Shown here in pieces: positions 19,082 through 29,169 of a DNA stretch of 64,000 bases. The stretch comes from Nocardia abscessus (GTDB lineage Bacteria; Actinomycetota; Actinomycetes; Mycobacteriales; Mycobacteriaceae). The stretch is from assembly GCF_015477775.1 (NCBI RefSeq), contig NZ_JADLQO010000002.1, positions 496,001-560,000 on the forward strand, read 5' to 3'. The notes beneath the pieces were generated by a model that searched no databases, was not told the origin of the DNA, and saw nothing but the letters and a program-made list of their open reading frames with translations. The position numbers were made by a program, and so were the translations under genes. Numbering within the stretch: the stretch's first letter is position 1; every line of letters begins with the position of its first letter.

Positions 19082-20631
19082 GCGCCGCAGCCGGTCGAGC
19101 AGGCCGCGCCCGCCGGTTCGGGGATCGGCGCGCCGATGCGGGGCAGCCCGAGACCGACGCCGATCGGCGCGGTCTTCGGCGTGACGCCACGTTCGTGGGC
19201 GTCACCGGCCGCGGTACGGCGGTGGGTCTTGATCGTGGCGTCGGCGATCAGGTGGTGCGGCGCCGCACCGGTGATGTCGACGGTGACCAGATCGCCGGGG
19301 CGGATCGGCTCGGCCGTGCCGCCCGGGCGGAAGTGCACCAGCCTGCCGTCGCGGGCGCGGCCGCTCATCCGCGCGGTCGCGGCGTTCTTCTTGCCCGCGC
19401 CGTCGGCCACCAGCAGCTCCACCTCGGTGCCGACCAACTCCTGATTGGCGGCGAGGGAGATCTCCTCCTGCAGCGCGATGAGCCGGTCGTAGCGCTCCTG
19501 GACGACGGCCTTGGGCAGCTGGTCGGGCATGTCGGCGGCGGGAGTACCCGGCCGCTTGGAGTACTGGAAGGTGTACGCGCTGGTGAAGCGGGCTCGGCGG
19601 ACCACCTCCAGCGTCTCCTGGAAGTCCTCCTCGGTCTCGCCCGGGAAGCCCACGATGATGTCGGTGGTGATCGCCGCGTGCGGCATCGCCGCGCGCACCT
19701 TGTCGATGATGCCGAGGTAGCGGGCCTGGCGATAGGAGCGCCGCATCGCCTTGAGCACCCGGTCCGAACCCGACTGCAGCGGCATGTGCAGCTGCGGGCA
19801 GATGTTCGGGGTCTCGGCCATGGCCTCGATCACGTCGTCGGTGAACTCCGCCGGGTGCGGAGAGGTGAAACGAACCCGCTCCAAGCCGTCGATGTGCCCG
19901 CAGGCGCGCAGCAGTTTGGCGAACGCGCCGCGATCACGCGGCTCGCCCGGGTCGGCGAAGGACGCGCCGTAGGAGTTCACGTTCTGACCGAGCAGCGTCA
20001 CTTCGAGCACGCCTTGGTCCACCAGCGCCTGCACTTCGGCGAGCACGTCACCGGGGCGGCGGTCGACCTCCTTGCCGCGCAGGGCGGGCACGATGCAGAA
20101 GGTGCAGGTGTTGTTGCAACCGACGGAGATGGAAACCCAGCCCGCATACGCCGATTCGCGCTTGGCGGGCAGGGTGGACGGGAACGCCTCCAGCGACTCC
20201 AGGATCTCCACCTGGGCTTCCCGGTTGTGCCGCGCCCGCTCCAGGAGCACCGGCAGCGAGCCGATGTTGTGCGTGCCGAAGACCACGTCCACCCACGGCG
20301 CCTTGCGCACCACGACGTCGCGGTCCTTCTGCGCCAGACAGCCGCCGACGGCGATCTGCATGCCCGGATGGCTCGCCTTGATCGGCGCCAGGTGACCGAG
20401 GGTGCCGTAGAGCTTGTTGTCGGCGTTCTCGCGCACCGCGCAGGTGTTGAAGACGACGAGGTCGGCCGTCGCGCCCGGCGCGGCCTTCACGTAGCCCGCG
20501 TCCTCCAGCAAACCCGACAAGCGTTCGGAATCGTGCACGTTCATCTGGCAACCGAAGGTGCGGACCTCGTAACTGCGTGCTGTGCCCTCGGCGGGCGCGG
20601 GAGCCAACACTGCCTGTCCGATCGAATCCAC
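19078..20631 (-). CDS. miaB: tRNA-2-methylthio-N6-dimethylallyladenosine synthase
   Basis: 517 aa radical-SAM methylthiotransferase acting on i6A37, the MiaA product. The N-terminal UPF0004 domain has [22 protein letters not shown] and GGCLAQ, which supply the three cysteines of the auxiliary cluster. The radical-SAM motif is [12 protein letters not shown] (CxxxCxxC), and a C-terminal TRAM domain ([12 protein letters not shown]) follows. I chose the GTG at 20631, giving VDSIGQAV as N-terminus; a much longer upstream frame is unsupported. Divergent from the gluA-type gene. Confidence 0.95.
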   Translation of the reverse strand: MDSIGQAVLAPAPAEGTARSYEVRTFGCQMNVHDSERLSGLLEDAGYVKAAPGATADLVVFNTCAVRENADNKLYGTLGHLAPIKASHPGMQIAVGGCLAQKDRDVVVRKAPWVDVVFGTHNIGSLPVLLERARHNREAQVEILESLEAFPSTLPAKRESAYAGWVSISVGCNNTCTFCIVPALRGKEVDRRPGDVLAEVQALVDQGVLEVTLLGQNVNSYGASFADPGEPRDRGAFAKLLRACGHIDGLERVRFTSPHPAEFTDDVIEAMAETPNICPQLHMPLQSGSDRVLKAMRRSYRQARYLGIIDKVRAAMPHAAITTDIIVGFPGETEEDFQETLEVVRRARFTSAYTFQYSKRPGTPAADMPDQLPKAVVQERYDRLIALQEEISLAANQELVGTEVELLVADGAGKKNAATARMSGRARDGRLVHFRPGGTAEPIRPGDLVTVDITGAAPHHLIADATIKTHRRTAAGDAHERGVTPKTAPIGVGLGLPRIGAPIPEPAGAACSTGCGA

Positions 20632-20809
20632 CCGTCCAGGGTACGGGGCGGCCTCCGGCGGCTTTCGCGGGCATCGGCGCAGGCTCCGGGCGATCTCACG
20701 GCCGAAGCGGAGGGACTGCGAGGTTACGCGCACATGTCGAATCGGCGCGGCGAGACGGTGTGTCGCGGAAAGTCGGGCAAATTTCCGATTTTTGCCTAAG
20801 GTCATGTCC

Positions 20810-21619
20810 ATGACCGACGACGCCGCCGCTCCCGGCACCACCGGGGACGCCTCTGCCGGGGACGTCAGCGCCGCCACCAGCGCGCCGCCGATGATCTCGA
20901 TGCGCAATGTGGACAAGCACTTCGGCGACCTGCACGTACTCAAGGACATCACCCTGGAGGTCCCCAAGGGGCAGGTCGTGATCGTTCTGGGCCCCTCGGG
21001 CTCCGGTAAGTCCACGCTGTGCCGCACCATCAACCGCCTGGAGCCGATCGACTCCGGCGACATCGCCATCGACGGTGTCCCGCTGCCCGCCGAGGGGCGG
21101 GCACTGGCCGCACTGCGCGCCGACGTCGGCATGGTCTTCCAGTCGTTCAACCTGTTCGCGCACAAGACGATCCTCGAGAACGTCATGCTCGCGCCGGTCA
21201 AAGTACGCAAGGTCAAGAAGGACGACGCCCGGGCCCGCGCGATGCAACTGCTCGACCGGGTCGGCATCGCGAATCAGGCCGACAAGTACCCGGCGCAGCT
21301 GTCGGGTGGGCAGCAGCAGCGCGTCGCCATCGCACGCGCGCTGGCGATGAGCCCGAAGGTGATGCTGTTCGACGAGCCGACCTCCGCGCTGGACCCGGAG
21401 ATGGTCAACGAAGTGCTCGAGGTGATGGTGTCGCTGGCCAAGGAGGGGATGACGATGCTGGTCGTCACCCACGAGATGGGCTTCGCGCGCCGCGCCGGGA
21501 ACCGTGTGCTGTTCATGGCCGACGGCCAAGTGGTGGAGGACGCGGCGCCGGACGCCTTCTTCACCGCCCCCAAGTCCGAACGCGCCAAGGACTTCCTGGG
21601 CAAGATTTTGAGCCACTGA
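20810..21619 (+). CDS. gluA: glutamate/polar amino-acid ABC transporter ATPase
   Basis: 269 aa. Walker [11 protein letters not shown]-loop [13 protein letters not shown], signature [15 protein letters not shown], Walker [16 protein letters not shown] and the H-loop VVTHEM are all present. A short disordered, alanine-rich N-terminus precedes the domain. I prefer the ATG at 20810, which has AAGG 8 bases upstream, over the ATG at 20804. TAAGGT at 20797 could also act as a -10 box for a leaderless message. First gene of a four-gene transporter operon. Confidence 0.93.
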   Translation: MTDDAAAPGTTGDASAGDVSAATSAPPMISMRNVDKHFGDLHVLKDITLEVPKGQVVIVLGPSGSGKSTLCRTINRLEPIDSGDIAIDGVPLPAEGRALAALRADVGMVFQSFNLFAHKTILENVMLAPVKVRKVKKDDARARAMQLLDRVGIANQADKYPAQLSGGQQQRVAIARALAMSPKVMLFDEPTSALDPEMVNEVLEVMVSLAKEGMTMLVVTHEMGFARRAGNRVLFMADGQVVEDAAPDAFFTAPKSERAKDFLGKILSH

Positions 21620-21669
21620 CCCGCCGGACACAGCGGCCAGCACACCCACGGATAGGGAGAAGGAACTCG

Positions 21670-22506
21670 ATGAGGATCAATCGTGCTCTGCGCATCGGTG
21701 TCGGAGCGATCGCCCTGACACTCGCCGCCGCGACCGCCACCGCGTGTGGCGGCGGCGACGACAAATCCGCCTTGGACCACGCCAAGGACGGCAAGCTCAC
21801 CGTCGGCATCAAGTTCGACCAGCCGGGTCTGGGCCTGCGGAACAAGGACGGGTCCTACAGCGGATTCGATGTCGAGGTGGCCAAGTACATCGCCGGGAAG
21901 CTGGGTGTGCAGCCGGATCAGATCACGTTCAAGGAGGCGCCGTCGCCGCAGCGTGAAACGCTGATCGAGAACGGGCAGGTCGACTACATCGTCGCCACCT
22001 ACTCGATCAACGACAAGCGCAAGGAGAAGATCGACTTCGCCGGACCGTACTACGTCGCGGGGCAGTCGCTGCTGGTGCGCGCCGACAACACCGACATCAA
22101 CGGCCCGGACAATCTGAAGGGCAAGAAGGTCTGCTCGGTGAAGGGCTCCACTCCGGCCCAGAACATCGAGAAGAACTTCCCCGACACCCAGTTGCAGACC
22201 AACGACACCTACTCGCTCTGCCTCGAGGGCCTGCGCGCCGGATCCTGGGACGCGGTGACCACCGACGACATCATCCTGGCCGGTTACGCCGCACAGAGCA
22301 GCGGCGCGTTCAAGGTGGTCGGCAAGCCGTTCACCACGGAGAACTACGGCATCGGGTCGAAGAAGGGCGACAAGGAGCTGCGGGACAAGATCAACGACGC
22401 CATCGAGGCGATGATCGCCGACGGTTCCTGGAAGAAGGCGTTCGATTCGACCGTCGGCGCCTCCGGCTACCAGGCCCCACAGCCCCCGACCGTCAACCGG
22501 TACTGA
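21670..22506 (+). CDS. gluB: glutamate-binding lipoprotein of the ABC transporter
   Basis: 278 aa, extracytoplasmic solute-binding protein. The signal peptide ends in a lipobox with the acceptor cysteine at about 27 (TATACGGGDD). The mature family-3 binding protein shows GKLTVGIKFDQPGLG, FDVEVAKYIAGKLG and VDYIVATYSIN. An internal cysteine pair (VCSVKG and SLCLEG) may form a disulfide. The ATG at 21670 follows GGAGAAGGA. Substrate called glutamate from operon order and similarity to corynebacterial GluB; aspartate or glutamine are alternatives. Confidence 0.92.
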   Translation: MRINRALRIGVGAIALTLAAATATACGGGDDKSALDHAKDGKLTVGIKFDQPGLGLRNKDGSYSGFDVEVAKYIAGKLGVQPDQITFKEAPSPQRETLIENGQVDYIVATYSINDKRKEKIDFAGPYYVAGQSLLVRADNTDINGPDNLKGKKVCSVKGSTPAQNIEKNFPDTQLQTNDTYSLCLEGLRAGSWDAVTTDDIILAGYAAQSSGAFKVVGKPFTTENYGIGSKKGDKELRDKINDAIEAMIADGSWKKAFDSTVGASGYQAPQPPTVNRY

Positions 22507-22523
22507 CGTCCCGCCTCTCGGAC

Positions 22524-22554
22524 GGTGGCCCGGTCCCGACCGGACCGGGCCACC
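22524..22554 (+). terminator. intercistronic hairpin after gluB
   Basis: GGTGGCCCGGTCC (22524-22536) pairs perfectly with GGACCGGGCCACC (22542-22554) around a 5-base loop. Its place between the binding-protein gene and the permease genes fits an attenuator or mRNA-stabilising element that makes the binding protein more abundant than the permeases. Confidence 0.7.
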
Positions 22555-22603
22555 CCCGCCCTTCCCCTGACCATCGAGACCCGATCGGAGGGACGCGCCC
22601 GCC

Positions 22604-23284
22604 GTGTTCGACCTGATCTCGAGGTACGACAGCCAAATCCTCGAAGCTTTCTGGGTGACCATCCAACTGTCCGTGCTGTCCGCGGTCGGCGCGCTGATCC
22701 TGGGCACCGTCGTCGCCGGGCTGCGCGTGTCTCCGGTGCCGGTCGCCCGCTGGGTCGGCACCGCCTACGTCACCATCTTCCGCAACACCCCGCTCACGCT
22801 GATCATCGTGTTCATGTCGCTCGGTCTCTACACCACGATGGGCTGGCGCCTCGCAGGTGAGGGACCGGATTCCCTGGCACAGAACAACTTCCGCTTCGCG
22901 GTCATCGGCCTGAGCATCTACACCGCCGCCTTCGTCTGCGAGTCGCTGCGCGCGGGCATCAACACCGTGCCGATGGGCCAGTCCGAGGCGGGGCGCTCGC
23001 TCGGCTTCGGCTTCCTGCAAAATCTGCGGCTGATCGTGCTGCCGCAGGCTTTCCGCTCGGTGATCGCCCCGCTGGGCAGCGTGCTGATCGCACTGACCAA
23101 GAACTCCACCATCGCCTCGGCCATCGGCGTCGCCGAGGCGGCGACCCTGATGGCGGAGATGACCGAGACCGAAGCCGCGGTTCTGGCGATCGGCGCGATC
23201 TTCGCGCTCGGCTTCGTGATCCTGACCCTGCCGACCGGCCTGTTCTTCGGCTGGCTGGCCAAGAAGTACGAGGTGGCTCGATGA
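22604..23284 (+). CDS. gluC: glutamate ABC transporter permease
   Basis: 226 aa inner-membrane permease with about five membrane segments. It has the inner-membrane-transport signature for coupling to the ATPase (SLRAGINTVPMGQSEAGRSLG, about 108-128). The start is a GTG at 22604 with GGAGGG upstream. Followed within 20 bases by the second permease; the two form the heterodimeric channel of the family-3 transporter. Confidence 0.93.
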   Translation: MFDLISRYDSQILEAFWVTIQLSVLSAVGALILGTVVAGLRVSPVPVARWVGTAYVTIFRNTPLTLIIVFMSLGLYTTMGWRLAGEGPDSLAQNNFRFAVIGLSIYTAAFVCESLRAGINTVPMGQSEAGRSLGFGFLQNLRLIVLPQAFRSVIAPLGSVLIALTKNSTIASAIGVAEAATLMAEMTETEAAVLAIGAIFALGFVILTLPTGLFFGWLAKKYEVAR

Positions 23285-23303
23285 GCGTCAGTGAGGCGCA
23301 GGT

Positions 23304-24206
23304 ATGAGCGCGGGCGCTTCGGTCCTGTTCGACGCGCCGGGCCCGAAGGCGAGACTGCGCAACAACATCTACTCGGTCCTGGTCGTGCTCGTGGTGGCCG
23401 CGGCGGGCTGGGCGCTCTACCGCGGTTTCGCGGAGAAGGGCCAGTTCACCGCGGAGAAGTGGAAGCCGTTCCTGGAGGCGGAGGTCTGGTCGACCTATCT
23501 GCTGCCCGGTCTGCGCGGAACGATCGTCGCCGCGCTGCTGTCCATCGTGTTCGCGCTGATTCTCGGCATGATCTTCGGAGTCCTGCGGCTGTCCGACCAT
23601 CGCGTCGTGCGCTGGGTCGCGGGGGCGATCGTCGAGGTGGCGCGCGCCATCCCGGTGCTGATTCTGATGATCTTCCTGTTCGCGGTGTACTCGGACTACG
23701 ACCTGTTCAAGTCCGACGATCTCGCGCTCGCCGCGGTCGTCACCGCACTGACCATCTACAACGGCTCGGTGATCGCGGAAATCGTCCGTGCGGGCATCCG
23801 CTCGCTGCCGAAAGGGCAGACCGAGGCGGCCGTCGCGCTCGGCATGCGTAAGAACCAGTTGATGCGATTGATCCTTCTGCCGCAGGCGATCACAGCGATG
23901 CTGCCCGCGCTGATCTCGCAGATGGTCGTCGCGCTGAAGGACTCGGCCCTGGGCTACCAGATCACCTATGTCGAGATCGTGCGCTCGGGACAGCAGCTCG
24001 GCGCGGCCGAACAGAACACGATCCCGGCGCTGATCGTCATCGCGATCATCATGATCGCCCTCAACAGTGCGTTGACGCTGGTGGCGACCAGGTTGGAGCG
24101 GCGGCTGCGGGCGCGCAAGCGCGGCAAGGGCGGCGGCGCCGTCGTCGCCGCGGACTCGGTCATCACCGACGCGGCGCCCGGTGTCGACATCGGCACCAAG
24201 CCGTGA
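23304..24206 (+). CDS. gluD: glutamate ABC transporter permease
   Basis: 300 aa second permease. TM1 is near 24-42; the EAA-type loop reads IVRAGIRSLPKGQTEAAVALG. The C-terminal tail is basic then polar (ERRLRARKRGKGGG), longer than in the partner. Last intact gene of the operon. In the same frame directly after its stop codon lies a remnant of an unrelated DUF1801 gene. Confidence 0.93.
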   Translation: MSAGASVLFDAPGPKARLRNNIYSVLVVLVVAAAGWALYRGFAEKGQFTAEKWKPFLEAEVWSTYLLPGLRGTIVAALLSIVFALILGMIFGVLRLSDHRVVRWVAGAIVEVARAIPVLILMIFLFAVYSDYDLFKSDDLALAAVVTALTIYNGSVIAEIVRAGIRSLPKGQTEAAVALGMRKNQLMRLILLPQAITAMLPALISQMVVALKDSALGYQITYVEIVRSGQQLGAAEQNTIPALIVIAIIMIALNSALTLVATRLERRLRARKRGKGGGAVVAADSVITDAAPGVDIGTKP

Positions 24207-24431
24207 CCATCAGCGCGTGAGTTCGAGGACTATCTGGCTGGGGCGGGTGAGCGCGCCGCGCAGTTGCGGACGCTGCACGAGGTGATCCGCTCCAGCGCAG
24301 CCAGCTTCGAGCCGGTGTTCACGCAGGGCATGGGTGCGGCCATGCTGGGGTACGGGATGATGCCGTACCGGTGTTGCGCTCGAGCTGAGCGCAACACTCG
24401 TGCCCTCGGTGGTGTACCGCCAATCTCGTAG
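24207..24431 (+). pseudogene. remnant of a DUF1801-type gene
   Basis: In the frame of gluD, after its stop, the translation reads EFEDYLAGAGERAAQLRTLH and then FTQGMGAAMLGYGMMPYR before ending at the TAG at 24429. These phrases resemble DUF1801 proteins (a YLA...LRALH helix and a GYG..Y core). There is no start codon or ribosome site, and the frame ends soon after the core. I read it as a 5'- and 3'-truncated leftover. Similarity is by eye only. Confidence 0.45.
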
Positions 24432-25083
24432 GCGTATGCCGATCCCCGGTAGCCGACCGGTGGGGCGGCCGTCAGTACTTCGTGCCCCCGACCACCTCGT
24501 CGACGAGTCCGGCCCTGCCACAGCGCCTTTCGCCGACAGGGATCCGGACGTGTACCACCTGCCGCGCGGTCGCTCGGCCGCACGTCCCAGGTGGATGAGG
24601 TCCGGCTCGCCCACCGGTTGCACGAGGCCGAGCGGACCGCCCCCTGCCGGTGCCCGAGCGGCTGCACGACACCGGAGTAGTCCTCGACACAGGAGCAGGA
24701 AATGACGACAACCCCGACCTCGGGTCCGCTCTCCGACACGGGAGAGGTGTAGACCGAAAATGCCGCACCCGAAACCCGCGCAGCGTTGCACTTCCGCAGC
24801 GGCGGTACGAAGGGTACAGACCTCGACTACTGCGGGCAGGGCGCCGATCGGCTGTCCGAGCAGCGATAACCAGGAATCCGACCGGAAACGCCGCTGCCGC
24901 CCGAGATTCCGCTGACCACTGAACACGGCGGCCGTCGCGGCCGCGCCCGGAGCAGGTAGCCGCACCGGGCATCCGTATCCCGCATATCCGACCGGCGTGT
25001 GACGCAGTTGTGAGCGGGATGCGGCTTCGCGCGACCGGACCCGAACGGCGGAGAATTGCCGGGAGCCCACCCGACCGCAGAAC
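24432..25083. other. 652-bp region without a recognisable gene
   Basis: Between the DUF1801 remnant and the recX stop. Frames on both strands are short, rich in arginine and proline and have no ribosome sites. It may be decayed coding DNA continuing from the remnant. No terminator-grade hairpin or repeat stood out. Confidence 0.55.
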
Positions 25084-25932
25084 TCAGTCGATGGGCTCGT
25101 CGAGGGCGCCCTCGACCCCCTGATCGGCCAATTCGGCTTTGACCACGCGATAGGCCGTGGCCTGGTTGTAGCCCCGGCGGGCGAGCATGCCGACAAGGCG
25201 ACGAATCGCCTTCTCCCGGTCCAGGTCTCGCGGCAGCGAGCGTAGTTTGCGGCGGACCAGCTCACCGGCGCGCGCCTCCTCGTCGTCGGCGGTGATCGCG
25301 TCGAGGGCCGGTACGGCATCCGACTGCGCGACGCCCTTGCGCCGCAACTCCTGCGCGAGTGCCTGTTTGCCTTTGCCGGAGAAAGCGTGGCGGGAGTGCA
25401 CCCATTGTTCAGCGAAGGCGGCATCGTCTATGAGGCCCACTTCGGTGAGGCGGTCCAGCGCCTGTTCGCTCGCCTCGGCCGAGTACCCTTTGGCCGCGAG
25501 ACGCTGGGCCAGCTCGGCACGACTGCGGGCGCGGACGGCGAGCAAGCGCAGGCATGCCTCTTTCGCCTGCTCGACCGTCCCGCCTTCGGATCCGGCCGCC
25601 ACCGGACCCGCCGACCGGCCTTCGGGCCGACCGGAGTCGGTCGAGGACGAGCCGCTGCGCCCCCGCGCGTCGGGACGGCCGCGACGGGACCCAGCCGGAC
25701 GCGCCCGCTGCGGATCGGACGCGTCCGGCCGAGTTCCCATGGTGTCCGGCGCCGCCGAATCACCTTCGGCTCTCCGGACGAGCTCGGCTTCGTGTCCGCG
25801 GGGCCGAACGGCGGCCGGCGAACCCGAGGCGGACAAAAGTTCTTCCAGCCGACGCCGCACATCCCGCACCGCGGCGGACTCCGGCCGACCGTTCCTCGGC
25901 TCAGAAATCGGCGGGCACCTCCGCGGCCGCAT
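25084..25932 (-). CDS. recX: RecA regulator RecX
   Basis: Up to 282 aa. The RecX fold is the last about 165 residues: tandem three-helix repeats with [40 protein letters not shown] and [14 protein letters not shown]. RecX binds the RecA filament and limits its activity. The first about 115 residues are polar and unlike other RecX, so the true start is uncertain. The ATG at 25932 (inside recA) has no ribosome site. A GTG at 25869 has GGAG 9 bases upstream and would give about 261 aa. Coupled downstream of recA. Confidence 0.88.
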   Translation of the reverse strand: MRPRRCPPISEPRNGRPESAAVRDVRRRLEELLSASGSPAAVRPRGHEAELVRRAEGDSAAPDTMGTRPDASDPQRARPAGSRRGRPDARGRSGSSSTDSGRPEGRSAGPVAAGSEGGTVEQAKEACLRLLAVRARSRAELAQRLAAKGYSAEASEQALDRLTEVGLIDDAAFAEQWVHSRHAFSGKGKQALAQELRRKGVAQSDAVPALDAITADDEEARAGELVRRKLRSLPRDLDREKAIRRLVGMLARRGYNQATAYRVVKAELADQGVEGALDEPID

Positions 25933-26944
25933 CGGCCGTCACGTCGGCGCCGATGCCGAGCTTCTCCTTGATCTTCTTCTCGATCTCGTCGCGGACGTCG
26001 ATGTTCTCCAGCAGGAACTTGCGGGCGTTCTCCTTGCCCTGGCCCAGCTGATCGCCCTCGTAGGTGTACCAGGAGCCGGACTTGCGGATGAAGCCGTGCT
26101 CGACGCCCATGTCGATGAGCGAGCCCTCCTTGGAGATGCCGTGCCCGTAGAGGATGTCGAACTCGGCCTGCTTGAACGGCGGGGAGACCTTGTTCTTCAC
26201 GACCTTCACGCGGGTGCGGTTGCCCACCGCGTCGCTGCCGTCCTTGAGCGTCTCGATGCGGCGCACATCCAGACGCACCGACGCGTAGAACTTCAACGCC
26301 TTACCGCCGGTGGTGGTCTCCGGCGAGCCGAACATCACGCCGATCTTCTCGCGCAGCTGGTTGATGAAGATCGCGGTGGTGCCGGAGTTGTTCAGCGCGC
26401 TGGTCATCTTGCGCAGCGCCTGGCTCATCAGGCGGGCCTGCAGACCGACGTGGCTGTCGCCCATCTCGCCCTCGATCTCGGCGCGCGGCACCAGCGCGGC
26501 CACCGAGTCGATGACGATGATGTCGATGGCGCCGGAGCGCACCAGCATGTCGGCGATCTCCAGCGCCTGCTCACCGGTGTCGGGCTGGGAGACGAGCAGC
26601 GCGTCGGTGTCGACGCCCAGCTTGCGTGCGTAGTCCGGGTCGAGCGCGTGCTCGGCGTCGATGAACGCCGCCACGCCGCCCGCGGCCTGCGCGTTGGCCA
26701 CCGCGTGCAGTGCGACGGTGGTCTTACCCGAGGATTCCGGGCCGTAGATCTCGACGACGCGGCCGCGCGGCAGACCGCCGATGCCCAACGCCACGTCGAG
26801 CGCGATCGAGCCGGTGGGGATCACCGAGATGGGCTGGCGCGCCTCCTCGCCCAGGCGCATGACGGCACCCTTGCCGAAGCTCTTCTCCACCTGGGCCAGC
26901 GCGAGTTCGAGCGCCTTGTCCCGGTCGTACGCCTGTGGTGCCAT
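25901..26944 (-). CDS. recA: recombinase RecA
   Basis: 347 aa strand-exchange ATPase and LexA co-protease. Walker [10 protein letters not shown] is at about 68-76; the [16 protein letters not shown] and loop-2 region [19 protein letters not shown] are intact. No intein, unlike M. tuberculosis RecA. The ATG at 26944 is preceded by AGGGGATCAGG; an in-frame extension upstream lacks support. An SOS box lies about 95 bases upstream. recX follows with overlap. Confidence 0.98.
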   Translation of the reverse strand: MAPQAYDRDKALELALAQVEKSFGKGAVMRLGEEARQPISVIPTGSIALDVALGIGGLPRGRVVEIYGPESSGKTTVALHAVANAQAAGGVAAFIDAEHALDPDYARKLGVDTDALLVSQPDTGEQALEIADMLVRSGAIDIIVIDSVAALVPRAEIEGEMGDSHVGLQARLMSQALRKMTSALNNSGTTAIFINQLREKIGVMFGSPETTTGGKALKFYASVRLDVRRIETLKDGSDAVGNRTRVKVVKNKVSPPFKQAEFDILYGHGISKEGSLIDMGVEHGFIRKSGSWYTYEGDQLGQGKENARKFLLENIDVRDEIEKKIKEKLGIGADVTADAAAEVPADF

Positions 26945-27035
26945 GTCCTGATCCCCTTTTCGACGGGTGAGTCTCGTTCTGTGGTTGGCGCCTACAGTAG
27001 AGCCCGGCACCGACAAGTTCTGGCGACCAGACTAG

Positions 27036-27051
27036 ACGAACAGGTGTTCGA
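27036..27051 (-). promoter_or_regulatory. LexA operator (SOS box) of recA
   Basis: Read on the minus strand the site is TCGAACACCTGTTCGT. It matches the actinobacterial/Gram-positive box TCGAAC-N4-GTTCGA with one mismatch in the last base. It lies 92-107 bases upstream of the recA start, the expected place for a LexA-controlled promoter. Confidence 0.9.
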
Positions 27052-27194
27052 GTCAAGTGACGCGCCCGGCGGAACGCGCACCGCCTCCGTGACCCTCGAC
27101 GTCGCCGCCCGACCGCGATCCCGGCACGACGGAACGGCGGCGCCCGGCTGGAGCGCCGCCGTTCCGCGCTCGCGGTCACCGGGCCGTTCGCGCC

Positions 27195-27644
27195 CTACCG
27201 CTGGGGCAGCACCGACTCGTCGCCCGGCTCGCGCGGCCCGAAGATGCGCCGCTGGGATTCCTCGATCCGGACATCGTTGATGCTGGCTTCCCGCCGGGAC
27301 ATGAGTCCGTCCGGCGCGAACTCCCACTGCTCGTTGCCGTAGCTGCGGAACCACCGGCCGGACGCGTCGTGCCATTCGTACTGGAAGCGCACGGCGATGC
27401 GGTTGTCATCGAAGGCCCACAGATCCTTGCGCAGCGCGTAACCGTTCTCGATGGACCACTTCCTGGTGAGGAACTCGACGATGGCGTCGTGGCCGGTGAA
27501 GAACTCGTCACGATTGCGCCACACCGAATCCTCGGTGTAGGCGGCCGCGACCCGCTCCGGATCGCGGGTGTTCCATGCGTTCTCGGCGGCCCGCACTTTG
27601 ACCTGGGCGGATTCCGCGTCGAACGGGGGTAACGGAGGCCGCAT
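27195..27644 (-). CDS. DUF1348/SnoaL-like (NTF2 fold) protein
   Basis: 149 aa. The NTF2-like cone is shown by [30 protein letters not shown] and the paired strands [41 protein letters not shown] is typical of DUF1348. Such proteins are small cytoplasmic ligand-binding or isomerase-like proteins of unknown role. It is the last of three minus-strand genes with a flavin-split-barrel protein and a VOC protein, 24 bases from the former. Confidence 0.85.
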   Translation of the reverse strand: MRPPLPPFDAESAQVKVRAAENAWNTRDPERVAAAYTEDSVWRNRDEFFTGHDAIVEFLTRKWSIENGYALRKDLWAFDDNRIAVRFQYEWHDASGRWFRSYGNEQWEFAPDGLMSRREASINDVRIEESQRRIFGPREPGDESVLPQR

Positions 27645-27668
27645 GGGACGGCTCCTTTCTCGGAGGGT

Positions 27669-28553
27669 TCAGGGATTGACGGGTGAAAGCTCGGCGGGCC
27701 CCCACCGCAGTGCTCCCTCGGGCCGCTCGACGACCTCCTCGACGGTGAAATCGAGAGAGCATTGCGCACCGGCGGCGAAGGTCACGGGCTCCCAGACCAC
27801 TTCGGCGGTGCCGGTGAGCTGCAAGGTCGCTCCGGTGGCCCAATCGGGGATCAGGATTCCACAGCGCGGGTTGACCTCGATGTTGCCGAGCGTCATGAAC
27901 ATCGAGTTGCCCCGGTAGTCCGGCCAGCGCAGCCGCGTGGGCGAAAGCACCTGCAGGAACCCGGGATTCCCCCCGCGGTGCGAGGCGTCGGCATTGCCGT
28001 CCCTGTCCGCGGTCGCGACGAAGAACGTGTCGGCGGCCGCGATCGCGGCTTGCTGATCCGCGCCGAGTTCGACGCCGCGGCGTACGGCCGCCGACGCGGC
28101 GTCGGGCGTGTAGCTCTCGATATCGCGGCGGGAGATGTACTTGGGACAGTTCGAGTACACCTGATCGGTCACGATGCGCAAGCCCGTGCCCTCCGGCGCC
28201 GATCTCCCGTTGACCCGCATCCGCCTGCGCCGCTGCGGCTGGAGGGCGATCATGCCGATGCGGGAGTGGTGGGTCAGCGCTTCGTGCAGCGGATCGGCGG
28301 CCGCCGGACGGGCATCGACCGTGATCGTCCGGCCGTCGACCGCCTGCACGAATCCCGGCCGCCCGACCAGTTCGGTCGCCCACAGCCTGCCCGCCGCGTC
28401 GGCGGCGGCGAGCACCACCATGCGCTGTTCGGCCAGGAAGCCGGCGGCCACCGACGGGATATCGGGACGGATCATGCGGCCGACCCGTTCGGCGATCTCC
28501 GCCTGGCCCATGCGGCGCTGGACGGCGACCTCCCCGTTGTGAAACGGCCCCAT
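27669..28553 (-). CDS. pyridoxamine-5'-phosphate-oxidase-like flavin-binding protein
   Basis: 294 aa, two split-barrel halves. The first has FLAEQRMVVLAAADAAGRLWATEL; the second has TFFVATADRDGNADASHRGGNPGFLQVL, typical of the PNPOx FMN-binding fold. No PNP substrate residues can be asserted, so it is more likely a flavin/F420-dependent oxidoreductase or a heme/flavin-binding protein than an authentic PdxH. The ATG at 28553 has GGGAGA upstream. Middle gene of the three-gene unit headed by the VOC gene. Confidence 0.8.
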   Translation of the reverse strand: MGPFHNGEVAVQRRMGQAEIAERVGRMIRPDIPSVAAGFLAEQRMVVLAAADAAGRLWATELVGRPGFVQAVDGRTITVDARPAAADPLHEALTHHSRIGMIALQPQRRRRMRVNGRSAPEGTGLRIVTDQVYSNCPKYISRRDIESYTPDAASAAVRRGVELGADQQAAIAAADTFFVATADRDGNADASHRGGNPGFLQVLSPTRLRWPDYRGNSMFMTLGNIEVNPRCGILIPDWATGATLQLTGTAEVVWEPVTFAAGAQCSLDFTVEEVVERPEGALRWGPAELSPVNP

Positions 28554-28585
28554 CACGATTCTCCCTTCGTTGCGCGAGCGACCGA

Positions 28586-29047
28586 TCAGAAGAAACCGCA
28601 GGTCGGGGCCGCGCCGCTGGGCGCGGGAGCAGCTTCGGCGCCGCTGGGCGCGTAGACCTCGAGCCGGATGCCGTCGGGATCGGTGAAGAAGATCCCGCCG
28701 GAAGCGACGCCCTCGCCGTGCGCCACCACCCCGTCGTGGGCGAAGGCGACCGAGAGCTCGCGTAGCACCCGTTCCACGGCGCGCACCTGGTCGATGTTGT
28801 CGACCTGGAACGAGAGGTGATGCAGGCCGGGCGTCTCGGCGGAGAACGTGCCGTCGCTCTGCTCCCACAGCGTGACGACCAGCTTGCCGTCCGCACCGAG
28901 GAATGCCCAGCGGCGCTGGGCGTCGGTGCTCGCGGCGAGCTGTTCGAAACCGAGTGCCCGGCGATAGAAGTCCACCGAACGATCCAGATCGGAGACGTTC
29001 AGGCCGATGTGCCCGGTGGCGAGCTGAGGTGCGGCAACGGCGGTCAT
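28586..29047 (-). CDS. VOC-family (glyoxalase/dioxygenase fold) protein
   Basis: 153 aa with two beta-alpha-beta-beta-beta modules: HIGLNVSDLDRSVDFYRRALGFE at the start and HHLSFQVDNIDQVRAVERVL, ending FFTDPDGIRLEVYAP. Metal-ligand candidates are His13, His76 and the Glu of LEVYAP. Length fits a single-domain lyase or resistance-type protein. It is the first gene after a strong TTGACA promoter and is divergent from a CGNR regulator. Confidence 0.87.
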   Translation of the reverse strand: MTAVAAPQLATGHIGLNVSDLDRSVDFYRRALGFEQLAASTDAQRRWAFLGADGKLVVTLWEQSDGTFSAETPGLHHLSFQVDNIDQVRAVERVLRELSVAFAHDGVVAHGEGVASGGIFFTDPDGIRLEVYAPSGAEAAPAPSGAAPTCGFF

Positions 29048-29069
29048 GGTATTCCTCCTCGGAATGTTT

Positions 29070-29127
29070 AACCGTCTATTACGGTTTTAGTAGTTAGAAC
29101 ATACTGAGCGGCGGACAGCACTGTCAA
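29070..29127 (-). promoter_or_regulatory. promoter and palindromic operator of the VOC operon
   Basis: On the minus strand a perfect -35 TTGACA (29127-29122) and a -10 TATGTT (29103-29098) are 18 bases apart. Downstream of the -10 lies the dyad AACCGT-CTATT-ACGGTT (29070-29086). The octamer TAGTTAGA occurs at 29091 and again at 29147. This places a probable repressor site between promoter and ribosome site; the divergent CGNR protein is the obvious candidate ligand. Confidence 0.65.
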
Positions 29128-29169
29128 CCGCTGAAATTAATTTGACTAGTTAGAGCGGAGGTGGCCGCC

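Noticed and set aside
24650..24922. 90-codon plus-strand frame after gluD
   Set aside because: No ribosome site, arginine-rich composition, no family; treated as non-coding.
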